A DNA stretch of 27,642 nt, from the IMG/VR virus record IMGVR_UViG_3300010354_000487, positions 1-27,642 of that record; one strand, given 5' to 3'. A program made the position numbers and the translations under genes. This document shows, one piece after another, positions 22,601 to 27,642 of the stretch (positions are counted from its first letter, which is position 1; every line of letters begins with the position of its first letter). The DNA is from a virus. The notes under the pieces were generated by a model, which saw nothing but the letters and a program-made list of their open reading frames with translations, had not been told where the DNA came from and searched no databases.

Positions 22601-23431
22601 CTTATCAGGCACTATTGATTGAGATGCAATCTTTATAAAATAACCTTTCTTATAATATCTGCCAGACGAAACAGTTACTATAGAAGTTCTAACAGTATTT
22701 CTTCTTTTAAATAATAATGTAATACCAGATGTCACATTTGTTTTAATAGTATCACTTAACTTTATAGTATTATTAACAACTTTAGTAACATAAAATTCTT
22801 TTCCATAACTACTGTTTGGAAACACTAATTGATCACCAACTTGTATATCCCCAGATTTGCTAGACAAAGTAAATTCATCACTGTATTCTGGTATAGTTGC
22901 AGATCCTGTTATATTAAGATCAAATTCTGCAGTTAAAGTTGCAACTATACTATTATTTTTGTTATAAGCATCAGTGATATTATTATAGATTCTTAATGTT
23001 TCACCTGATGCAAATTCTATGGGTCCGGAATATCTTTCAACTTGAATAACTAATGTGGTAGGGTCGCCTAAATTTTCCTCATCTTTGGAATAGGCAAATT
23101 TAATAATACCAGTTGTTTCTGTAGTAGCGCCAGTTAAATATTTACCTACATATGATGCGACATTGGAACCAGTTCCTTGCACCTTTACCGAAAGGATATT
23201 TTGTCCTTTATCTCTATTCGATATTGTATAGCTTGAAATTTCATCAGTAATTCTTGCATTGTCACCATAAACACCATCTGCAGTTTTAGATATACTATTA
23301 TGTAAAATAGATTGGACTTGATTAAGTTCTCTAGACTGCACTGAGACACCAGGTTTGAATAAAATCCTTTGATAGTTTTTATTCTCGTCGAAATCATCGT
23401 AGTAAGGTGAGCTATTTAAATTAACGGCCAT
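19619..23431 (-). CDS. large DUF4815-like baseplate/tail fibre protein
   Basis: The 1270-aa product begins MAVNLNSSPYYDDFDENKNY followed by QRILFKPGVSVQSRELNQVQ and SILHNSI, the N-terminal signature of the DUF4815-type structural proteins of marine T4-like phages, usually labelled tail fibre or baseplate protein. Conserved-looking blocks include YLAPGADRFKTSLTISSVDL, GKAVVGGQFIETSGPTEISI and NLRNCLDFRPKKNDT. A short coiled-coil-like segment (LDKRLTNLEKRVKKQG) follows near residue 990. The final 150 residues are Ser/Gly/Asn-rich and probably flexible. The gene lies after gp8, in the position of T4 gp9 and gp10, so it may link fibres to the baseplate wedge; this is inference. AAGG precedes the ATG by 7 nt. 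It is the longest protein apart from the 1476-aa fibre. Confidence 0.85.
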   Translation of the reverse strand: MAVNLNSSPYYDDFDENKNYQRILFKPGVSVQSRELNQVQSILHNSISKTADGVYGDNARITDEISSYTISNRDKGQNILSVKVQGTGSNVASYVGKYLTGATTETTGIIKFAYSKDEENLGDPTTLVIQVERYSGPIEFASGETLRIYNNITDAYNKNNSIVATLTAEFDLNITGSATIPEYSDEFTLSSKSGDIQVGDQLVFPNSSYGKEFYVTKVVNNTIKLSDTIKTNVTSGITLLFKRRNTVRTSIVTVSSGRYYKKGYFIKIASQSIVPDKYTEYPTKSIILKYSEDIIDYTTDSTLLDPAFESSNYLAPGADRFKTSLTISSVDLDANNLPDTTDDFVEVVRFLEGREEFAENARNYLPVYLNNILTERTYDESGNYEIIPFRMVPRGSTADDTSAKFNINKGKAVVGGQFIETSGPTEISITKAKTFKSSEDIFVNANQDEYIIIDNPSFGYTDPTRVKLFDVLEAHSTRDRSAMSASTLVGHIIIKHMIYDSGEGNNKRYRLYPYWYYQSSATLGVRNIKSLISKNNVFSSLVNNTGTYTNPKFFANVNVTKGLEVVNGNELMLGFELGPRKRAIFPIDSKYIKNISNIRVYHSKKIESQTVTSSSVTITLSGTEYFVGNAGTLNVDTKRRNYQLLVRSTSSGSLAAGEPIDVDAITMSLDSNKQMLTIGLSSLLVTGSIDLYLIIYNSELGRKTKHLNINVPSEPISIMNSNLPYSIFKSDIFALKGIYSIGSNSFHRNYNQAITYSTNDFVIKDGAVYRAKTGSTGQPVTNTTYWENVPKELESAFTFDNGQRDSHYELAAITYNGNITNYNPGNVVVVVDHFTHSGSGVIDFSSYPTSVQNNIPLFRSEDGTLFNLRNCLDFRPKKNDTNVAANFWADNNSNTYLLPNPVLENAVQLDFEYYLPRIDRLYLQNRASTKDKKGFNFYIESGIPDVTPKPPADNSSKDKLLLATLVIPPFTRIASDISIFYNKSPRYTMQDISTLDKRLTNLEKRVKKQGLDIVALNNQIYDGGNTANLLFKTGILVDDFSSTSANDIKQPHSTCLVDPTTKELKPPFSVVRHSLFFDTQPDLNVEYDLVSFKYTEESLISVIEATKEVINGSTTVNNVDPNPGAAKTAGSGSLSSPTVFATDVGGSGQNGGGGKITTDELFGSFGSDKNIGNTNDFTNDLFKVGSGSQIASASAGSEIISTGIQDIVTEVAEENRSNFSAASASNTADSLTNDSALSMIAERSASEISGSGIKSTIIGMAENLATKVIP

Positions 23432-23440
23432 TTTTTTACC

Positions 23441-24733
23441 TTAAAATTCTATTACAATATGAATGTTTTCTGCCTGATCATATGATCTGGTTATTGGGGG
23501 ACGATTTTCTATATACAACACTTTCCCAGTAAATCTTCTAACTTCAGGATCTATTACCTGGCGAATTCTGCCAGTGGCACCTGAAGATTGCCCAGTTATA
23601 CCATTACCGACAGAAAATGCAATACTATTGTTTAACTGGTTTCCTAACGGTAAAACATGCAATTCTACATTAGGAGAAACTACATTTGCTGATAGTATAG
23701 TGACGTTAGATAAATTAACATTACTTACTAAAGATTCATCCAAGCTAAATGTCCCTGATAAAGGAGCAGCTATTAATTTTGTTGTAGCGCATAACGTAGT
23801 AGAAGTGGCAACATTACTGTTACTATCTAAAGGATTTTTAATCAATCCAACTGTTCTATACTCATTGAGGACTGGGAAATCACCATTTCCTTCTGAGTAA
23901 TTCAATCTTGTATTTATAGTGACATAAAATGCACCTAAATTTTCATGTAAATCTTTACCATGTCCATTATATGGAGATAGAATAGGTATCAATAAAGCGT
24001 TGCTGCCTGTTCCCGAAACAGTAACATTCGCATAAGAATATCCCGATCCAGGATTAGTAATAGTCACTCCCGTAATAGAACCACCTGAAACTATAGGAGT
24101 ACCAGCAAAATTACTACCGTTTCCTTGAAGAGTAAGAGTGGACGTACTTGAATAATCACTGCCACCATCTGAGATAATAAAACTTTGTATTTGTCCACCT
24201 ACTGCTGCGGCTGATACATCACTATTGATGTTAACCGGCATATATGATCTAGTTAAAAATTTAAGAATGTCGGTATCGGATAATGAATACAAATATTTCC
24301 ATTTATAACCGTCAGCAGTATTAAATATTGATGTAGAAATTCCTGTAGGTTTAACGGAAGATTGTCCTCCGTTATTATTGTCTATACAAAGATATACCTT
24401 ATATTCTGGCAAAACTAAAACATAGAATTGTTTAGAAAAAAGATTAGTGTCTCTATCGTTATATCTTGCATAAATGGTTCCCGCCGCCCAATCATATCTC
24501 GGTATAACCTGTCTCACATCATTAGAATTGACCTTTTTCAAAGAAACTACGCTTTCCCATGCTTCTCTTTCAGAATTAAAGTTGTTTGAGGGCGAAGGAG
24601 GAGAATTCTCATCTGCCCAAGGCAATGATCTTCCAATAAAGGTATAGATGCTATTGTTAGATGTATCCGCAAAGGATTCTACAAACTCCGATGCTTGATA
24701 TACTCTAAAATTTGTTGTTATAAGTTGTGGCAT
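23441..24733 (-). CDS. gp8: baseplate wedge protein gp8
   Basis: In T4, gp8 is a dimeric wedge component joining gp7, gp10 and gp6. The 430-aa product (T4 334 aa) shows the gp8 landmarks: TFIGRSLPWADENSPPSPSN (residues 31-50), DVRQVIPRYDWAAGTIYARY, DGYKWKYLYSLSDTD (141-155), and the diagnostic C-terminus VLYIENRPPITRSYDQAENI-HIVIEF, matching T4 gp8's IYMENRPPIIMAMDQTEEI-NILFTF. The extra length comes mainly from a Gly/Ser-rich insertion at residues about 180-252 with two GGSxYSS/GSGYSYANVTVSG type motifs. It follows gp7 as in T4. No Shine-Dalgarno is visible; the bases before the ATG are AATAAATATTTAAA. Confidence 0.93.
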   Translation of the reverse strand: MPQLITTNFRVYQASEFVESFADTSNNSIYTFIGRSLPWADENSPPSPSNNFNSEREAWESVVSLKKVNSNDVRQVIPRYDWAAGTIYARYNDRDTNLFSKQFYVLVLPEYKVYLCIDNNNGGQSSVKPTGISTSIFNTADGYKWKYLYSLSDTDILKFLTRSYMPVNINSDVSAAAVGGQIQSFIISDGGSDYSSTSTLTLQGNGSNFAGTPIVSGGSITGVTITNPGSGYSYANVTVSGTGSNALLIPILSPYNGHGKDLHENLGAFYVTINTRLNYSEGNGDFPVLNEYRTVGLIKNPLDSNSNVATSTTLCATTKLIAAPLSGTFSLDESLVSNVNLSNVTILSANVVSPNVELHVLPLGNQLNNSIAFSVGNGITGQSSGATGRIRQVIDPEVRRFTGKVLYIENRPPITRSYDQAENIHIVIEF

Positions 24734-24745
24734 TTTAAATATTTA

Positions 24746-26275
24746 TTAAAGATAACCGAATACTATATTTACATGATCTGCCGTAATTGGCAATGTGACT
24801 GTACCAGAAGAGGTAGTCTTAGAATAATTTCTTGGTAATGTTGGAGCCAATGAAATAGAAATACTATCTGCTGAAAATTCATCAGAAACATTATCTGCTG
24901 TTACTGATAAGTAATCAGAAATTTCTGATTTACCAGTGTCAGATATTTTGTTATCATTAACTGTTTCTAATACTACGTCACCGAAAACCTCTGTCCCTGC
25001 AGGATGTATGGTACTTTTTACTATACCTCGCCATTTATTTACTGATCTAGAACTTTTTATTACATATGAATGCGGTTGGTAGTAAAGTACACTTGTATCT
25101 GGAGTATTAGGCAAAAATCCTTGTATAACATAACTACTAGAAGGTTGACCCTTTTCCTTTACGTAAAACCCATTTGTTACTTTCAAAATATCAAATGTAG
25201 CATACAAACTAGCTTTGGTAGTATAAATTAAATTAGCAGACACACTGGTGTTACTTACTCCCGGCACATAAAAAGTAAATCTAGTATCATCTAGCACTTT
25301 CAAAATAGTAATGGTTGATGTTGTCAAATTTAACGGAGAGGACACGTTGCCGTAAAAATCTAATGAAGTTGTATCTTTTCTGTTTAATCCATGATGTACA
25401 CTTGAACTAAAGATAGCTATGTTATTAGCTAATACTACGTTTCCTTGTATTTTCTTCAAAGGATCATCTGTATTAACTAAAAAGAAGGAATTATGACTAG
25501 CATTAGCAAAGGAAGCGGGAAGAGTATATGTTCCACTGTCTATTATATCAATTAGTTTTATAGATCCCTCATCATCAACCTTAGATATTTTACATATAGA
25601 TCCTTCATGATTTACTTTATTGTCTAAAGTATATCCTTTACCACCATTTAAAATTTTGACATAACCTATTTGATATATAGTATTTGCTTCTGTGATAACT
25701 GGATAACTAGAAACTAAAGTTTCTTTGACAAACTGTCCTCGTACATCTTCGAGGTATAATTCATATACAAAATTTTCAGTGAAGTAAGGAGAATTAGTTT
25801 GTAATTTAAGAATGTCTTTAACTTTGGCAGTAGCCTTTGAAGTTTTTCCTGTTATTCTAGTATTTAATAAATTGAAAACATTTGAATTATTTACTGGCAA
25901 AACTTTTAAGGTAAAATACTTAACCCATTCACCATCTGATGGTTTAAGTATTCGCTCTGAAGGATATGTAAAATCTATATCCTCGCCATACAAAACTCTA
26001 AAGAGTAATTTGGCAGCTTGTTCTGACCCCTTAGTCTTATAGATATCCCTAAAATGTTTAACAAACGTGGTATTATTTACTATTAAATTTCTAGGAAGTT
26101 CATATCCGTAATTTTTAAAAAATGATTCAACTAAGGATACATTTGAAGTGTTAATAGTTTTTTCAACATCAGCATATTCTCTTGCATTTTGCAATACTTC
26201 AGAAGGATAGGTTGGCTGTTCTAAAAACTTATAGTATGCTTCTACAAAGTAAATAAATTTTAAGTAGTTACTCAT
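24746..26275 (-). CDS. gp7: baseplate wedge protein gp7, short form (C-terminal region of T4 gp7 only)
   Basis: T4 gp7 (1032 aa) is the largest wedge component. The 509-aa product here aligns by eye only to the last third of it. FIYFVEAYYKFLEQPTYPSE (7-26) resembles gp7 FEAFCEAYIQYLSDGY. FRDIYKTKGSEQAAKLLFRV followed by LYGEDIDFTY (75-104) matches gp7 YDFYSTKGIEASYKFLFKV followed by LYNEEVEIEI. SYVIKSSRSVNKWRGIVKST with HPAG (403-427) matches gp7 SYYVMKIKSNLPSSRWKSDV with VHPVG. The gene sits directly before gp8, as in T4. Its start overlaps the end of the upstream Ig-like gene by 8 nt and is in another frame. An AGGGGAG lies 12 nt before the ATG, a rather long spacing. The missing N-terminal two thirds may be supplied by another protein or simply be lost. 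Confidence 0.85.
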   Translation of the reverse strand: MSNYLKFIYFVEAYYKFLEQPTYPSEVLQNAREYADVEKTINTSNVSLVESFFKNYGYELPRNLIVNNTTFVKHFRDIYKTKGSEQAAKLLFRVLYGEDIDFTYPSERILKPSDGEWVKYFTLKVLPVNNSNVFNLLNTRITGKTSKATAKVKDILKLQTNSPYFTENFVYELYLEDVRGQFVKETLVSSYPVITEANTIYQIGYVKILNGGKGYTLDNKVNHEGSICKISKVDDEGSIKLIDIIDSGTYTLPASFANASHNSFFLVNTDDPLKKIQGNVVLANNIAIFSSSVHHGLNRKDTTSLDFYGNVSSPLNLTTSTITILKVLDDTRFTFYVPGVSNTSVSANLIYTTKASLYATFDILKVTNGFYVKEKGQPSSSYVIQGFLPNTPDTSVLYYQPHSYVIKSSRSVNKWRGIVKSTIHPAGTEVFGDVVLETVNDNKISDTGKSEISDYLSVTADNVSDEFSADSISISLAPTLPRNYSKTTSSGTVTLPITADHVNIVFGYL

Positions 26276-27642
26276 AAGAGACGTAATCTCCCCTAATGTA
26301 ATCGGGTAATTGAGAAATTACTATAGATGAAACATTGAATGTATTTCTAATTACAAAAGGCGAAATATTTATGGTATAATTTTTAACTAATGTTTTACCT
26401 AAGCTATCAGTAACACCAATGTTAAATGTTTTTGAAGCTTGTCGTGCAGGCATACCAGAAATTTCTCCAGTTGAAGAATTTAAAGATAGCCCTAAGGGAA
26501 GACTACCTGATACTAATGAATAAGTATAAGGAGCTATTCCGTTATCCGCTTCTAACAATTGTTTGTAGTATGTTTTGACTGTACCATTTTCTAATTTATC
26601 GGGCAATAAAGTTATAACATACGATTGTATTTTGAGAGTGTAATTTTTAGTGGCAAAAATATTATAAGTATTATCTGTAACATAAAGTATAAATGACGAA
26701 ATCTGTTCTACATCCGGTGTACCTGATAACACTCCTGAAGAACTTAGACTTATTCCTGAAGGTAAAGATCCCGATGATATAGAATAACTGTAATTTCCAG
26801 ATCCGCCAGTGATGGAGAATGTTCTACTGTATGGAGAATTTAATGTTCCAACACTTAAAGATGTGGGAAGAATATTTAAAGTGGCCTGAGTAATTTGAAT
26901 ACTATATGTTCTAGATGTAGTATTGTTGTTTGTATCAGTACTTCTTATAGTAAAATTACTTGTACCAGATGCGGTTGGAGTACCTGAAATAATTCCTGTA
27001 CCGGCACTTAAAGTTATACCTGCGGGTAGTGATCCACTTATAACCGAATAGGTATATGAATCAGATCCGCCGGCTGTTGATAAAGTGGCACTATAACTTA
27101 TCCCTTGAACACCATTAGATAATGATGTAGGTGATATGGACAAAGTAATTACGCTAACAGATGCTGCTGTAACTTGTAAAGTACCTGAATAGCCACCAGT
27201 TAATAATCGAATAACAGAAGTTTTCGTCCCAACGTATGAGGAAGATACTGTTCTACTAAATGATGCTTTATTGTTTAATACGGTGACAATAAATTGAGTG
27301 TAATTATCTGTGAAATCGCCTGCAGAAACAGAACCATTTTCAAGTAAATATAATACTGTCCCATCAGATACACCTGTGGTAGTAATATTATATAGTATAG
27401 TGTCTCCCGCTGCTAATGTATTTTTATTGGGAGTTATACTATAAGTTATAGAAGTTGGTAAAGTGTCGGTTACGTTTACTGTTGATGCTGTTGCTACTAC
27501 AGTCCCAGATGTAGATCCAATTCTAACTTGTAGAATTATTGTTTCTGTGCCTTCTAATGTGTCCCCTACACTTATCGTTCTAGTGATTGTTCCTGTGTTA
27601 TTTTGTATAGTAAAAGAACCAGAATTAGAAGAATCTGAAAAA
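26268..27642 (-). CDS. Calx-beta-like / putative-Ig repeat adhesin, 3' part (N-terminus outside window)
   Basis: The frame is open to the right edge: I translated 457 residues without a stop, well beyond the TTG at 27141-27143 that could be mistaken for a start. The visible N-terminal part (27147-27641) holds two diverged units of about 110 residues. One contains SGSFTIQNNTGTITRTISVG and EGTETIILQVRIGSTSGTVV; this EGTET pattern is typical of Calx-beta-like repeats in marine phage structural proteins. Three putative-Ig (He_PIG-like) domains of about 87 residues follow, each with YSxxSGSLPxGxxLxxxxGxxSGxP. The last 28 residues, ending QLPDYIRGDYVSYE, look unlike an Ig tail and resemble the leader of the gp7 helix block next door. 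It is probably an exposed virion adhesin or wedge-associated protein. Confidence 0.85.
   Translation of the reverse strand, partial: FSDSSNSGSFTIQNNTGTITRTISVGDTLEGTETIILQVRIGSTSGTVVATASTVNVTDTLPTSITYSITPNKNTLAAGDTILYNITTTGVSDGTVLYLLENGSVSAGDFTDNYTQFIVTVLNNKASFSRTVSSSYVGTKTSVIRLLTGGYSGTLQVTAASVSVITLSISPTSLSNGVQGISYSATLSTAGGSDSYTYSVISGSLPAGITLSAGTGIISGTPTASGTSNFTIRSTDTNNNTTSRTYSIQITQATLNILPTSLSVGTLNSPYSRTFSITGGSGNYSYSISSGSLPSGISLSSSGVLSGTPDVEQISSFILYVTDNTYNIFATKNYTLKIQSYVITLLPDKLENGTVKTYYKQLLEADNGIAPYTYSLVSGSLPLGLSLNSSTGEISGMPARQASKTFNIGVTDSLGKTLVKNYTINISPFVIRNTFNVSSIVISQLPDYIRGDYVSYE
26288..26294 (-). promoter_or_regulatory. possible Shine-Dalgarno of gp7
   Basis: AGGGGAG on the minus strand lies within the coding end of the Ig-like gene, 12 nt before the gp7 ATG. 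The spacing is longer than optimal, so initiation may depend on ribosomes terminating at the overlapping TAA (26268-26270). Confidence 0.5.
26358..27143 (-). repeat. three tandem putative-Ig (He_PIG-like) domains
   Basis: The units begin SISPTSLSNGVQGISYSATL, NILPTSLSVGTLNSPYSRTF and TLLPDKLENGTVKTYYKQLL, and each contains SGSLPxGxxL followed about ten residues later by (I/L)SGxP. The period is about 87 residues (260 bp). They are too diverged to be recent DNA duplications. Confidence 0.88.

Noticed and set aside
23911-23918. Exact TATAAATA on the minus strand within gp8
   Set aside because: It lies deep in the coding sequence, about 480 bp from the next gene start. In A+T-rich DNA this is probably chance; a weak internal promoter cannot be excluded.
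27141-27143. TTG as the start codon of the Ig-like gene
   Set aside because: The frame continues upstream without a stop to the window edge and encodes a further repeat-rich region, so the true start is outside the window.

Overview
The window is AT-rich (roughly one third G+C by eye) and almost wall-to-wall coding. Every gene I support lies on the minus strand, so transcription runs from high to low coordinates. The gene content and order are the virion-morphogenesis block of a T4-like contractile-tailed phage: gp7, gp8, a set of tail-fibre and baseplate-periphery proteins, gp13, gp14, gp15, gp16, gp17, gp18, gp19, gp20, small prohead proteins, gp21, gp22 and gp23. The short versions of the conserved proteins, the large repeat-rich fibre proteins and the A+T bias resemble the marine T4-like phages (cyanophages and pelagiphages). 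The host cannot be fixed from this sequence.

Layout in transcription order. (1) 27642-24746: the 3' part of an adhesin-like gene with Calx-beta-like and putative Ig (He_PIG-like) repeats, overlapping by 8 nt a short gp7 that matches only the C-terminal part of T4 gp7. (2) 24733-23441: baseplate wedge gp8. (3) 23431-12116: the variable region: a 1270-aa DUF4815-like protein, two structural proteins of 216 and 619 aa, a 70-aa coiled-coil protein, a 1476-aa tail fibre that starts with a T4 gp10-like motif and carries two kinds of short tandem repeat, and a 109-aa probable virion protein. Recognisable T4 gp9, gp11, gp12 and fibritin are not seen here. (4) 12116-9815: neck and tail completion (gp13, gp14, gp15). 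(5) 9815-7727: terminase (gp16, gp17). (6) 7656-5397: tail sheath and tube. (7) 5390-2448: portal, two very small prohead-core-type proteins, an unidentified 134-aa protein and the prohead protease gp21. (8) 2406-1: scaffold gp22 and major capsid protein gp23, which runs off the left edge.

Genes are packed with 1-8 nt overlaps or a few bases of spacing, so translational coupling is likely. Only four gaps exceed 40 bp. Three of these regions hold an exact T4-type late promoter (TATAAATA, minus strand) just upstream of gp18, gp22 and gp23, the high-copy or early-assembly products. The fourth gap (11314-11372) has no clear minus-strand signal.

I found no defence system, mobile element, tRNA or CRISPR array. 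The unusual features are: a possible split of gp7 from its upstream Ig-like partner; a fibre with 31 tandem decapeptides (and a 270-bp higher-order repeat) plus 15-residue repeats; an unidentified protein inside the prohead cassette; and a strong change in arginine codon use in gp23.
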